A stretch of 63,404 bases of DNA from Neoroseomonas soli (GCF_018129065.1 NZ_JAAEDM010000020.1:1-63404); one strand, 5' to 3'. Positions 1-7,577 are shown, counted from the stretch's first letter. The notes: a model not told the origin generated them from the sequence alone. Numbers and translations: made by a program.

Positions 1-123
1 CCAGCATGGCGAGCGCGCGGCCGAGATCCCGCTGCCCGCGCGCCCCGCCACGCCGCCTGGTGCCGCCTGCCGGCGCGCCGCCGAGCACGGCGCCGAGCAC
101 GTTGCCGAGGTCGAACTGCGCCA
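1..123 (-). CDS. Partial hypothetical protein (N-terminus only)
   Basis: Only the first 41 codons are inside the window; the gene continues past the left edge. The start is ATG at 123, with a purine-rich stretch GGAAGAGGGTAGGG just upstream as ribosome binding site, 34 bp after the stop of the OxyR-type gene and in the same direction. The visible residues begin MAQFDLGNVLGAVLGG and continue glycine- and arginine-rich. This resembles the glycine-rich N-termini of some DUF533/TerB-like proteins, but that is only a guess. The position suggests possible co-transcription with the regulator. Confidence 0.5.
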
Positions 124-157
124 TGACCACCCTACCCTCTTCCTTGTCGCGACTTTG

Positions 158-1075
158 CTACAGGTCGGACAGCGCCGCCGCAACGGAAGGGGCCAGCGCC
201 CGGAACTCCGCCGCGCGCGGGCTGCGCGCCCGCCAGGCCAGCCCGATGCGCCGGCTGAAGGCGCCCGACAGCGGGCGGACCGCCACTTCCGCCCCGGCCG
301 TGACGCCGCCTGCGACGGCCAGCCGCGGCAGCAGCGTGACGCCGAGCCCGCCGGCCACCATCTGCACCAATGTGTGCAGGGATGTGGCGGCGAATTCCTG
401 GGAGGCCGCCACGCCCGGCAGGCCGCAGGCCGAGAGCGCGTGCTCCCGCAGGCAGTGCCCGTCCTCGAGCAGCATCACCCGCTCGCCGGTGAGCGCCCCG
501 GGCGGCACCTCGCTGCGCTGCGCGAGCGGATGATCGGGCGGGGTGGCGACGAAGAAGGGGTCCTCGGCGACGGTGAGCGTCTCGGCATCCCCGCAATCGC
601 AGGGCAGCGCCAGCAGGAGCAGGTCGAGCCGCCCGCCATCGAGGCCTTCGAGCAGCCGCTCGGTGAGGTCCTCCCGCAGCCAGAGGCGCAGGCGCGGGAA
701 TCCCTCGCGCAGGCGCGGCATCAGGCGCGGCAGCAGGAAGGGCCCGATGGTCGGGATGGTGCCGAGGCGCAGTGGCCCGGTAAGCGGGTCCCTCGCCGCT
801 TCCACCGTCTCGACGAAGGCAGTCAGCGCCCCGAGGGCGCTGCGAGCCCGCCCGACGAGTTCCCGCCCGAGCGGCGTGAAGATCGGACGCTTGCCCCCGG
901 TGCGCTCCAGCAGCGCGGCGTCGAGTTGGCGTTCCAGCGCCAGGAGGCCGGATGAAAGGGTGGACTGGGTGACGGCGCAGGCCGACGCTGCGCGGCCGAA
1001 ATGGCCATGTTCGGCGAGGGCGACGAGGTAGCGGAGCTGCTGCGGGCTGGGCAGGGCGGTCATGCGGCCCGACAT
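158..1075 (-). CDS. oxyR: LysR-family hydrogen peroxide sensor, OxyR type
   Basis: The product has 305 residues, normal for the family. An N-terminal winged helix-turn-helix (about residues 8-66) is followed by a LysR substrate-binding domain (about 95-300). The peroxide-sensing motif is visible as GHCLREHALSAC, placing two cysteines at 208 and 217, nine residues apart exactly like Cys199 and Cys208 of E. coli OxyR. In the family these form a disulfide on H2O2 exposure and switch DNA binding. The start could be ATG 1075 or ATG 1063; neither has a strong ribosome binding site. The upstream region holds a tandem heptamer array and a palindrome that may matter for its promoter. No catalase or peroxiredoxin gene is adjacent inside the window. 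Confidence 0.9.
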   Translation of the reverse strand: MSGRMTALPSPQQLRYLVALAEHGHFGRAASACAVTQSTLSSGLLALERQLDAALLERTGGKRPIFTPLGRELVGRARSALGALTAFVETVEAARDPLTGPLRLGTIPTIGPFLLPRLMPRLREGFPRLRLWLREDLTERLLEGLDGGRLDLLLLALPCDCGDAETLTVAEDPFFVATPPDHPLAQRSEVPPGALTGERVMLLEDGHCLREHALSACGLPGVAASQEFAATSLHTLVQMVAGGLGVTLLPRLAVAGGVTAGAEVAVRPLSGAFSRRIGLAWRARSPRAAEFRALAPSVAAALSDL

Positions 1076-1186
1076 AGGCGCAACCGTCGCAATCCGCCAT
1101 GGCGCGTGAAAGCTGCTGCCAGATCAACCCAGGAGCGACGACATCGCAATGGTGGTGCGATGGGTGCCGGGCCGCCGGACCCGGCG

Positions 1187-1249
1187 GCTGGAGGCTGGAG
1201 GCTGGAGGCTGGAGGCTGGAGGCTGGAGGCTGGAGGCTGGAGGCTGGAG
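1187..1249. repeat. Tandem array of nine identical 7-bp units
   Basis: Nine perfect copies of GCTGGAG lie head to tail between the FNR-type gene and the OxyR-type gene, about 110 bp upstream of the OxyR start. No interruption is visible. Perfect short tandem repeats are prone to slippage during replication. Because the unit is 7 bp it would change promoter spacing or structure rather than any protein. Short open frames through it (repeating WRLEAGG) are artefacts. Confidence 0.95.
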
Positions 1250-1268
1250 GCCGCGGCTGGAGCAGATC

Positions 1269-1294
1269 GCATACGGCTGGAACCAGCCGTATGC
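1269..1294. promoter_or_regulatory. Perfect 26-bp inverted repeat upstream of oxyR
   Basis: Two 12-bp arms (left arm GCATACGGCTGG) are separated by only two bases (AA). The near-zero spacer favours a dimeric-protein operator rather than an RNA hairpin, although a hairpin with a shortened stem is possible. It sits about 195 bp upstream of the oxyR start and about 57 bp beyond the stop of the FNR-type gene. No T-run follows on either strand. Confidence 0.5.
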
Positions 1295-1324
1295 GTGAAG
1301 ATGCCCCCTCGAACACGGCGAGCG

Positions 1325-1348
1325 CGGTTTCCACCGATGTGGAAACCG
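1325..1348 (-). terminator. Hairpin after the FNR-type gene
   Basis: A 10-bp perfect stem (CGGTTTCCAC and its complement) with a 4-nt loop begins three bases after the TAG stop at 1351-1353. There is no clear U-tract after it, so it is a terminator-like or 3'-end-protecting hairpin rather than a textbook intrinsic terminator. Confidence 0.5.
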
Positions 1349-1350
1349 TT

Positions 1351-2106
1351 CTAGGCGGCGTCCGTGCCCTCGCCGGAGCCGAGGCCGAGCAGCGCCGCGC
1401 GGTGCGTGAGCTCGATGCCCGAATGCCCATGCAGCCGCATCCAGCCCCGCCTGCGGAAGGAGGAGATGGCGCGGCTCACCGTCTCCAGGGTCAGGCCGAG
1501 GAACTCGCCCATGTCGGCGCGCGTCGCGGGCAGGTCGAAGACCGGGCCGACATGGCCACGGCGTTCCTGCGCCTCGACTAGCGAGACGAGGAAGGCGGCC
1601 ACTCGCTCCTCCGCACTGAAGCGGCCAAGGGCGAGGATGTGGTCCTGGCTGGCGGCGAGTTCCTTGACGCAGAGGTCGAGGAAGCGGCGCTCCATCACCG
1701 GGTAGCGGCGGAACAATTGCTCCAGCCGCCGCCGGTCGAGGCGGCAGACATTGCCGCGGGTCAGCATCTCGGCACCGAAGGCATGCTCGGCGCCGGGGGT
1801 GAAGCCCAGGATGTCGCCGGGGAACCGGAAGCCGATCACCGCCTGGCGTCCGTCCGGCAGCACGCGCGTCAGCCGTGCCATGCCCTCGGTGAGGGTATAG
1901 ACGAAGCGGGCGGTATCGCCCTGGCGGAAGATCGCCTCACGCGGCTCGAAGATCAGGCGCTCGCTCTCGCCTGCCATGTCGTCGAGCGCGGCGGCGTCCA
2001 GCGGGGCGCACAGGCCGACCGAGCGGGCACCGCACTTCATGCAGACATTCGCCTCGGAGCCCAAGCCGTCCATCAAGGCGCGCGTGGCGTCGAGAGGATG
2101 CATCAT
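1351..2106 (-). CDS. Oxygen-responsive Crp/FNR-family regulator (FnrL-like)
   Basis: The product has 251 residues. An N-terminal cysteine cluster is present: C22-x2-C25-x7-C33 plus C121 in the sensor domain. This is the spacing of alphaproteobacterial FnrL proteins that bind an oxygen-labile [4Fe-4S] cluster. A cyclic-nucleotide-like beta-roll (about 45-150) leads to a C-terminal helix-turn-helix with the FNR recognition helix signature ETVSR, which reads TTGAT-N4-ATCAA sites. An AGGTGAAGG ribosome binding site sits 4-5 nt before ATGATG at 2106, so either methionine could start the protein. A near-consensus FNR box lies 80-93 bp upstream, suggesting autoregulation. Likely role: switch to low-oxygen respiration. 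Confidence 0.9.
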   Translation of the reverse strand: MMHPLDATRALMDGLGSEANVCMKCGARSVGLCAPLDAAALDDMAGESERLIFEPREAIFRQGDTARFVYTLTEGMARLTRVLPDGRQAVIGFRFPGDILGFTPGAEHAFGAEMLTRGNVCRLDRRRLEQLFRRYPVMERRFLDLCVKELAASQDHILALGRFSAEERVAAFLVSLVEAQERRGHVGPVFDLPATRADMGEFLGLTLETVSRAISSFRRRGWMRLHGHSGIELTHRAALLGLGSGEGTDAA

Positions 2107-2122
2107 GCGCCTTCACCTGCGA

Positions 2123-2177
2123 TGTGGCCGTTTCGGCCACAGTCTCCCTTGCTGTCCGGAGATCGGCCGTAGTCTCC
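2123..2177. promoter_or_regulatory. Palindrome and 30-bp-spaced direct repeats upstream of the FNR gene
   Basis: An inverted repeat with 8-bp arms TGTGGCCG and CGGCCACA around TTT lies at 2123-2141. The right arm begins a 14-base direct repeat CGGCCNNAGTCTCC, present at 2134-2147 and again at 2164-2177, exactly 30 bp apart. Three helical turns of spacing would put two bound proteins on the same DNA face. This is a candidate operator region; the binding protein is unknown. Confidence 0.4.
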
Positions 2178-2185
2178 GCGCTGTC

Positions 2186-2199
2186 TTGCGGTAGATCAA
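2186..2199. promoter_or_regulatory. Candidate FNR box
   Basis: TTGCG-GTAG-ATCAA matches eight of the ten specified positions of the FNR consensus TTGAT-N4-ATCAA. It lies 80 bp upstream of the FNR-type gene (minus strand) and 167 bp upstream of the SDR gene (plus strand), so it could serve either. Confidence 0.45.
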
Positions 2200-2365
2200 G
2201 AATAAACCCATGCGTATGGACCAGAGCGGCGCGCATGGCTGCCACCCGGCCAGCGGGGCGTCAAGCGCGCCAGCCGGTACGGTCGGGCAGCCTTGCCAGG
2301 GCGCTCGCGCGGCGAGACCCTTCTCATGGGATCGGCGCCGGGAGCCGTTCCGGGAGGAGAATGCC

Positions 2366-3124
2366 ATGGCCGCCGGTCCACCGGATTTCCGCCTCGACGG
2401 CCGCAGGGTGCTCGTCACCGGGGCCTCGCTCGGCATCGGGCGCGCCGTGGCGCTCGCCGTCGCGGCCGCGGGGGCCGAGGTGGTACTGGCCGCGCGCCGG
2501 CGCCCGGGGCTCGAGGATGTGGCTGGGCTGATCGCCGCCGCCGGCGGGCGCGCGGCGGTGCTGCCCTTCGACGCCGCGGACCCGGCCGCGATTCGCGCTG
2601 CCGTCGCTTCGGCCGGCGCGCTGGACGGGCTGGTGAACAACGCCGGCAGCGTGACGCGCGAACCCTTCCTCGACGTGAGCGAGGCCGAGATGGACCGCGT
2701 GCTCGCCCTCAACGTGAAGGGGGCGACCATCGTGGCGCAGGAGGTCGCGCGCGGCATGGCGAAGACCGGCGGCGGGACGATCGTCAACATCGCCTCCATC
2801 GCCGGGCTGGTGGGGTCGCGCAACCGCAGCCTCTATGCCGCGACGAAGCATGCGGTGGTGGGGCTGACCAAGGTCATGGCGCTCGAACTCGCGCCGCGCG
2901 GCATCCGGGTGAACGCGGTCTGCCCGGGGCTGGTGAACACGCCGCTCGCAGCCGACCTGATGGCCGATGCCGCCTTCGTCGCCGCTGCGCGGGCGCGCAT
3001 CCCGCTCGGCCGCATCCTGGAACCAGCGGACATCGCGGGGCCGACCGTCTTCCTGCTGTCCAACGCATCCTCCGGCATCACCGGCATCGCCATGCCGGTC
3101 GATGGCGGCGTCACCGCGGAGTAA
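2366..3124 (+). CDS. Short-chain dehydrogenase/reductase (SDR)
   Basis: The 252-residue product is a classical SDR, an NAD(P)(H)-dependent oxidoreductase. The cofactor loop is TGASLGIG (residues 18-25), NNAG follows at 91-94, and the catalytic set is N116, S144, Y157 and K161. The C-terminal PVDGG motif is typical of the FabG-like branch. The start at ATG 2366 is chosen because GGGAGGAG lies 6 nt upstream; longer in-frame extension upstream has no ribosome binding site and lacks SDR sequence. The stop is 5 bp from the next gene, whose ribosome binding site overlaps it, so the two are probably co-transcribed. The substrate cannot be predicted from sequence. Confidence 0.9.
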   Translation: MAAGPPDFRLDGRRVLVTGASLGIGRAVALAVAAAGAEVVLAARRRPGLEDVAGLIAAAGGRAAVLPFDAADPAAIRAAVASAGALDGLVNNAGSVTREPFLDVSEAEMDRVLALNVKGATIVAQEVARGMAKTGGGTIVNIASIAGLVGSRNRSLYAATKHAVVGLTKVMALELAPRGIRVNAVCPGLVNTPLAADLMADAAFVAAARARIPLGRILEPADIAGPTVFLLSNASSGITGIAMPVDGGVTAE

Positions 3125-3129
3125 TCGCC

Positions 3130-4731
3130 ATGCCCGTCACCGTCCGCGCCTGCGGCGCCGCCCGCACCGTCACCGGCCTGTCGCTGCTGTTCGAGACCTC
3201 CCGCGCCAGGTTCCTGGTCGATTGCGGGTTGTTCCAGGGGCCCAAGACGCTGAAGGCGCTGAACTGGGAACCCTTCCCCTATGCGCCGCGCGACATCGAC
3301 GCGGTGCTGCTGACGCACGCGCATATCGACCATTCCGGCCTGCTGCCGCGGCTCGTGAAGGAAGGCTTCCGCGGCCCGATCCACGCCAGCGGGCCGACCG
3401 AGGATCTCTGCGCCGTCATGCTACCGGATTCGGGGCATGTGCAGGAGATGGAGGTGCAGCAACTCAACCGCCGCAACCGCCGCCGCGGACGGATGGAGGT
3501 CGAGCCGATCTACACCTCGGGCGACGCGGTGGCGGCGATGCGCGCCTTTCGCTCGGTGCCGATGGACCGCTGGCTGGAACCGCTGCCGGGCGTGCGCGCG
3601 CGCTGGTGGAATGCGGGGCACATGCTGGGCTCGGCCTCGATCGAGCTGGAGATCACCGAGCCGGGCGAGGAGCCGGTGCGCGTGCTCGTCTCGGGCGACC
3701 TCGGCCCCGACTGCGCGGTGTTCCACCGCGACCCGGAGGGACCGGACGCGCTGGACCATGTCTTCCTCGAAAGCACCTATGGCGACGAGGACAAGCCCTG
3801 CGTCGATCACGCCGAGCGCCGCAACCGGCTCGAGGCGCTGGTCAAGGAGGCCCACCACCCCGACGGAGCCCTGCTGATCCCCGCCTTCGCGGTGGAGCGC
3901 ACGCAGGAGATCTGCTGGGACCTGGTTTCGCTGATGCAGGCGGGGCGCATCCCGATGGCGCCGATCGCGGTGGACAGCCCGCTCGCCATCCGCGCCACCG
4001 AGGTCTTCCTCGAGCACGCCGAGGTGCTGGAGAACGGCCGCTCGGTGAAGCGCGCCCTGCGATCCCCGCTGCTGACCTTCACCGAAAGCGGCGAGCAATC
4101 CCGCCGCATCGCCGAGATGGAAGGCTTCCACATCGTCATCGCCGGCTCCGGGATGTGCGATGCGGGGCGCATCCGCCATCACCTCAAGCGCTGGCTCTGG
4201 GCGCCGGAGGCGACGGTGCTGCTGACCGGCTTCCAGGCCGAGGGCACGCTCGGCCGCCTGCTGCAGGAAGGCCGCGAGGAGGTCCGCATCCAGGGCGAGA
4301 CGATCCGCGTGCGGGCCAGCATCCGCGAGATTCGCGATTATTCCGGCCATGCCGACGCGCCCGAACTCGCCGCCTGGCTGAAGGCACGCGGCCCGGTGCG
4401 CGGCGGCGTCTTCTTGGTGCATGGCGAGCCGCCGGCGATGGATGCGCTTGCGCAGAAGCTGGTCGGCGAGGGCATCGCGAAGCCCGGCCAGGTGCTGCTG
4501 CCGGTGCTGGACGACGCTTTCATGCTGCCGGCGGGGCGGATGCCGCTGAAGCGGGACGCGCCGCACCGGCGGCCCGACCCCGCCCAGGCCGGGCGCCCGG
4601 ACTGGCACAATGCGCGCGCGGCGCTGCTGCTCGCGATCGAGGACGCGATCGAGCGCGCCCCGGACGAGGCGACCCGCAAGGGCCTGATGGCGAGCCTGCG
4701 CTCGACGCTGGAGGCGGCGCCGGCAGCCTAG
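3130..4731 (+). CDS. Metallo-beta-lactamase/beta-CASP/RMMBL-domain nuclease-like protein
   Basis: The product has 533 residues. The metal-binding motif HAHIDH (H63, H65, D67, H68) is followed by H164 in GHMLGS and D190 in SGDLG, giving the two-zinc centre. The beta-CASP insert follows (about 205-390, with ESTYGDE and SGMCDAGR), then an RMMBL region with YSGHAD and a late HGEP. This is the CPSF73/RNase J-like architecture of the bacterial beta-CASP group, implying single-strand RNA (or DNA) endo- or exonuclease activity. A GGAG ribosome binding site overlaps the SDR stop. The TAG stop at 4729-4731 is the first triplet of a dispersed 105-bp repeat, so the native C-terminus may have been altered by that insertion. 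Confidence 0.88.
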   Translation: MPVTVRACGAARTVTGLSLLFETSRARFLVDCGLFQGPKTLKALNWEPFPYAPRDIDAVLLTHAHIDHSGLLPRLVKEGFRGPIHASGPTEDLCAVMLPDSGHVQEMEVQQLNRRNRRRGRMEVEPIYTSGDAVAAMRAFRSVPMDRWLEPLPGVRARWWNAGHMLGSASIELEITEPGEEPVRVLVSGDLGPDCAVFHRDPEGPDALDHVFLESTYGDEDKPCVDHAERRNRLEALVKEAHHPDGALLIPAFAVERTQEICWDLVSLMQAGRIPMAPIAVDSPLAIRATEVFLEHAEVLENGRSVKRALRSPLLTFTESGEQSRRIAEMEGFHIVIAGSGMCDAGRIRHHLKRWLWAPEATVLLTGFQAEGTLGRLLQEGREEVRIQGETIRVRASIREIRDYSGHADAPELAAWLKARGPVRGGVFLVHGEPPAMDALAQKLVGEGIAKPGQVLLPVLDDAFMLPAGRMPLKRDAPHRRPDPAQAGRPDWHNARAALLLAIEDAIERAPDEATRKGLMASLRSTLEAAPAA

Positions 4732-4833
4732 AGCGGTTTCCGTTCGCCTCGGCTCACGAACAGCGCTCCAGGCCTTTGTTTTTGCGAACATCTTCACCCG
4801 ATCAGGTGGAATCACACGATCGGGATCTGCTCT
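4729..4833. mobile_element. 105-bp MITE-like element, copy 1
   Basis: The element begins TAGAGCGGTTTCCG and ends CTGCTCT. It is in the opposite orientation to the copies at 12941-13046 and 21108-21214 and aligns with both along its length. Its first three bases form the stop codon of the preceding gene. The internal hairpin seen in copy 2 is partly decayed here. There is no coding capacity, so any movement would need a transposase supplied elsewhere. Confidence 0.8.
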
Positions 4834-4837
4834 GGCG

Positions 4838-4955
4838 TCCCGGATCCGAGGCGCCCGGGACTTCGTTCCCGGGCCGCGGGTCCTTGTTGTCAGCGGCCTG
4901 CCTCGCCGCCCCGTTCACTGCTGATGCAGCGATCAGAGGGGACAGGACGACCGGG
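4838..4955. repeat. Dispersed repeat family 3, copy 1
   Basis: This stretch aligns with 27648-27772, allowing small gaps. The best block is a 20-base identity, GGACTTCGTTCCCGGGCCGC, at 4858-4877 and 27670-27689, followed by TTGTNNTCAGNGGCCTGC in both. Here the core also forms a 7-bp hairpin (CCCGGGA at 4854-4860 with TCCCGGG at 4867-4873). It directly follows MITE copy 1. It is non-coding and its function is unknown. Confidence 0.65.
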
Positions 4956-5015
4956 GCGGTCGCGGCGTCACGGCGCCCCCGTGACGCCGTCGGCCGAACC
5001 CCCACATGATCCGGC

Positions 5016-6437
5016 ATGCCCGATCCCGTACTCGTCTGGTTCCGCCAGGATCTCCGGCTTGCGGACAACCCCGTCCTCGCGGCCATGACCGACCGTCCCG
5101 TCCTGCCGGTCCATGTGCTGGAGGAACCGCCGGGCGGCGCCGCGGCCTGGTGGCTGCACCACAGCCTCGCCGCGCTCGGCCGCGCGCTGACGGAACGCGG
5201 CGCGCCCCTGTTGCTGCTGCGCGGCGACCCGCGACGGCTGATCCCGGACCTCGCCGCCCGCATCGGCGCCGCGGAGGTCCATGCCGGCCGCCTGACCGAG
5301 CCCTCCGCCCGCGCCCGCGATGCCGAGACCCACGCCGCGCTGCAGGCTGCCGGCCGCGGGCTGGTCCTGCACCGCAATGCCCTGCTGCACGAACCGCATC
5401 TGGTGCGCACCGGCGCGGGCAATCCCTTCTCCGTCTACACGCCGTTCTCCCGCGCAGTCTTCGCGTTGCTCGAGGGGCTGCCGCCGCCCCTTCCCGCGCC
5501 CACGCACCTGACCCTCGCGCCGGGTGCGCCCGAGGGACTGCCGCCGGACGCGCTTCGCCTGTTGCCGCGGCCGCCCGTGCCTGACTGGGCGGCGGATTTC
5601 CCCGCCCACTGGACGCCGGGCGAGGAGGGCGCGACCGCCCGGCTCGGGGCCTTCCTGGAGCACGGGCTCGCCGGCTACGCCGACCGCCGCAACGACCCGG
5701 CGGCCGAATGGGGGACCTCGGGGCTCTCGCCGCATCTCCACCTCGGCGAGATCTCCCCCCGCCAGGTCTGGCACGCGGCACGGGAGAAGGGCGGCAAGGG
5801 CGTCGAGACCTTCCTCAAGGAATTGCTTTGGCGGGAATTCTCGCACCACCTGCTCTGGCACCGGCCGGAGATGCCGACCGCGCCCCTGCGGCCCGAATTC
5901 CGGGCCTTCCCCTGGCGGCGCGACGCCGACCTGCTGCGCGCCTGGCAGCGCGGACAGACCGGCTATCCGATCGTCGATGCCGGCATGCGCCAGCTCTGGC
6001 GTACCGGCTGGATGCACAACCGGGTGCGGATGATTGCGGCCTCGTTCCTCGTGAAACATCTCCTGCAGCCATGGCAGGACGGCGCGGCCTGGTTCCTGGA
6101 CACGCTGGTGGATGCCGACCTCGCCGCGAACAGCGCGTCGTGGCAGTGGGTGGCGGGCTGCGGGGCGGACGCGGCGCCGTATTTCCGCATCTTCAACCCG
6201 GTGCTGCAGGGTGAGAAGTTCGACCCCGACGGCGCCTATGTCCGGCGCTGGTGTCCGGAACTCGCCCGCCTGCCCGACCGCTTCATCCACCGGCCCTACG
6301 AGGCGCCCGAGGCCGTGCTGCGCGGCGCCGGCGTAAGGCCGGGCCGGGACTATCAGCCGCCACTGGTCGACCTGGCCCTGGGCCGGGACCGCGCTCTGGC
6401 GGCCTTCGCCTCCATCAAGGGCGGCCAGGCGGCGTGA
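5016..6437 (+). CDS. phrB: Deoxyribodipyrimidine photolyase (CPD class I type)
   Basis: The 473-residue product uses blue light and FAD to split cyclobutane pyrimidine dimers. The N-terminal antenna-binding Rossmann domain (about 3-165) starts VWFRQDLRLADN. The helical FAD domain (about 205-465) contains GLSPHLHLGEISPRQVW, TGWMHNRVRM (330-339) and VDADLAANSASWQW (365-378), which carry flavin and lesion contacts of the family. The ATG at 5016 lacks a good ribosome binding site; it is preferred because family homology begins at once. The stop overlaps the GTG start of the following phosphatase gene, so translation is probably coupled. A fold-back structure downstream of the phosphatase may end the transcript. 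Confidence 0.92.
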   Translation: MPDPVLVWFRQDLRLADNPVLAAMTDRPVLPVHVLEEPPGGAAAWWLHHSLAALGRALTERGAPLLLLRGDPRRLIPDLAARIGAAEVHAGRLTEPSARARDAETHAALQAAGRGLVLHRNALLHEPHLVRTGAGNPFSVYTPFSRAVFALLEGLPPPLPAPTHLTLAPGAPEGLPPDALRLLPRPPVPDWAADFPAHWTPGEEGATARLGAFLEHGLAGYADRRNDPAAEWGTSGLSPHLHLGEISPRQVWHAAREKGGKGVETFLKELLWREFSHHLLWHRPEMPTAPLRPEFRAFPWRRDADLLRAWQRGQTGYPIVDAGMRQLWRTGWMHNRVRMIAASFLVKHLLQPWQDGAAWFLDTLVDADLAANSASWQWVAGCGADAAPYFRIFNPVLQGEKFDPDGAYVRRWCPELARLPDRFIHRPYEAPEAVLRGAGVRPGRDYQPPLVDLALGRDRALAAFASIKGGQAA

Positions 6438-7177
6438 CCCCTACCCTTGATGGCCTGCGCCGCGCCGGCTTCCAGGGCCTGCGCGTCGTGGGCGACGTGC
6501 ATGGCGACACCCGCGGCTTCGCCGCCGCGGCGGCCGGGGCGGAGGCGGCGGGGCTGTTCCTCGTCCAGCTCGGAGACCTGACGGACAACGGGCCGGACAG
6601 CCCGGCCGTGCTGCGCACCATGTTCGCGCTGCTCGATGCGGGGCGCGGGCTGTTCCTGCTCGGCAACCACGAACACAAGTTGCGCCGCGCGCTGATGGGC
6701 GATGCCGTTCGCATCGACGGCGCGGGCCTCGGCCGCACGCTGGACCAGATCGCCGCGGCGCCGGACGCCGAGGCGCTGCGCGCCCGCGCCATCGCCGAGA
6801 TCGCCCGCGCGCCGGCCTGGCTGCGCTTCGGGCGCCTGTTCTGCGTCCATGCCGCCTTCCATGACGGGATGCTGGAGCATCCCTCCCCGCCCGATGCCGG
6901 CGCCACGCGTGCCGAGGGCCTCGTCGGCCGCGCCATCTACGGCCAGGTCACCGGCAGCAAGGGACCTGATGGCTATCCGATCCGCCTGGCCGGCTGGGTG
7001 GACCGCATCCCGTCCGGGATGACGGTGCTGGTCGGCCATGACAACCGCTCGCGCGACGGCAGGCCGGCGGTGCTCACCGGGGCGCGGGGTGGGCGGGCGG
7101 TGTTCCTCGACACCGGCGCGGGCAAGGGCGGCGCGCTGGCGTGGCAGGATTTCCCGCTCGAGGACGCCTTCCCTTGA
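6434..7177 (+). CDS. Calcineurin-like metallophosphoesterase (PrpA/ApaH-like)
   Basis: The 247-residue product starts at GTG 6434, which overlaps the photolyase stop as GTGA. The dimetal phosphoesterase motifs appear in order: GDVHGD near residue 19, GDLTDNG near 47, GNHEHK near 75, then HAAFHD and VGHDN nearer the C-terminus. This is the PPP-type protein phosphatase / diadenosine tetraphosphatase / PNKP-phosphatase superfamily. The usual GDxxDRG box reads GDLTDNG, so the arginine that binds phosphate in PPP enzymes is Asn here, which weakens a protein phosphatase assignment. The coupling to phrB hints at a role in nucleic-acid or nucleotide damage responses, but this is inference. Confidence 0.82.
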   Translation: MTPTLDGLRRAGFQGLRVVGDVHGDTRGFAAAAAGAEAAGLFLVQLGDLTDNGPDSPAVLRTMFALLDAGRGLFLLGNHEHKLRRALMGDAVRIDGAGLGRTLDQIAAAPDAEALRARAIAEIARAPAWLRFGRLFCVHAAFHDGMLEHPSPPDAGATRAEGLVGRAIYGQVTGSKGPDGYPIRLAGWVDRIPSGMTVLVGHDNRSRDGRPAVLTGARGGRAVFLDTGAGKGGALAWQDFPLEDAFP

Positions 7178-7215
7178 AGCCGAACACCGACAGGCGCGAT
7201 CCAAGACCGTCTTGA

Positions 7216-7243
7216 TGACCCCGCCCGATTCGGGCGGAGGTCA
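7216..7243 (+). terminator. Terminator-like stem-loop after the phrB-phosphatase pair
   Basis: TGACC and CCGCCCG pair with CGGGCGG and GGTCA around a 3-nt ATT loop, with a single bulged A. It sits 39 bp after the phosphatase stop. No U-tract follows. Confidence 0.45.
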
Positions 7244-7380
7244 CGATCGTCGCATCGACCGGGACCGCATGCGCGAGGGTGCCTGCAGTGGGCATCCGCT
7301 CGACCCGGAGCCGGCGCGCCGATCGCGGCCAGCCGCGGCCCGCGCGCGATGCTGGGGCGGTGCGGTGCATGGCGGGCGCA

Positions 7381-7439
7381 CGGAGAGGGGCGCCGCCCCT
7401 CTCCGAACCTCTCCCCGCCAAGGGCCGAAGGGCCCTTGG
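7381..7439. repeat. Double-hairpin repeat family 2, copy 1
   Basis: Stem A has 10 bp (CGGAGAGGGG with its complement) around a 5-nt CGCCG loop at 7381-7405. After a 12-nt spacer, stem B has 9 bp (CCAAGGGCC) around a GAAG tetraloop at 7418-7439. The same layout recurs at 54332-54388. Confidence 0.8.
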
Positions 7440-7521
7440 AACCCATGAGATTCATCGGCGATCTCGGGGGCGGGAATCGCCGGCGCTCCGCTCCCCGGGA
7501 TCCCCGATCAGGAACTGGTGT

Positions 7522-7577
7522 CCAGAGGCCTTTCGGCCTCTGGCGGGAGGGGTCTCGGGGAGGGCAGAGCCCTCCCC
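7522..7577. repeat. Double-hairpin repeat family 2, copy 2 (inverted)
   Basis: Stem B comes first here: CCAGAGGCC at 7522-7530 pairs with 7535-7543 around TTTC. Stem A follows: GGGGAGGG at 7557-7564 pairs with 7570-7577 around CAGAG. This is the reverse-orientation form of the element at 7381-7439, and it lies just after the stop of the minus-strand creatininase-family gene. Confidence 0.78.

Noticed and set aside
1060..1354. Short proteins with repeating WRLEAGG or SLQPPAS units
   Set aside because: They are translations of the heptamer tandem repeat and have no start signals or homology.
2210..2365. 52-residue N-terminal extension of the SDR
   Set aside because: It has no SDR sequence, and the strong GGGAGGAG ribosome binding site fits ATG 2366.
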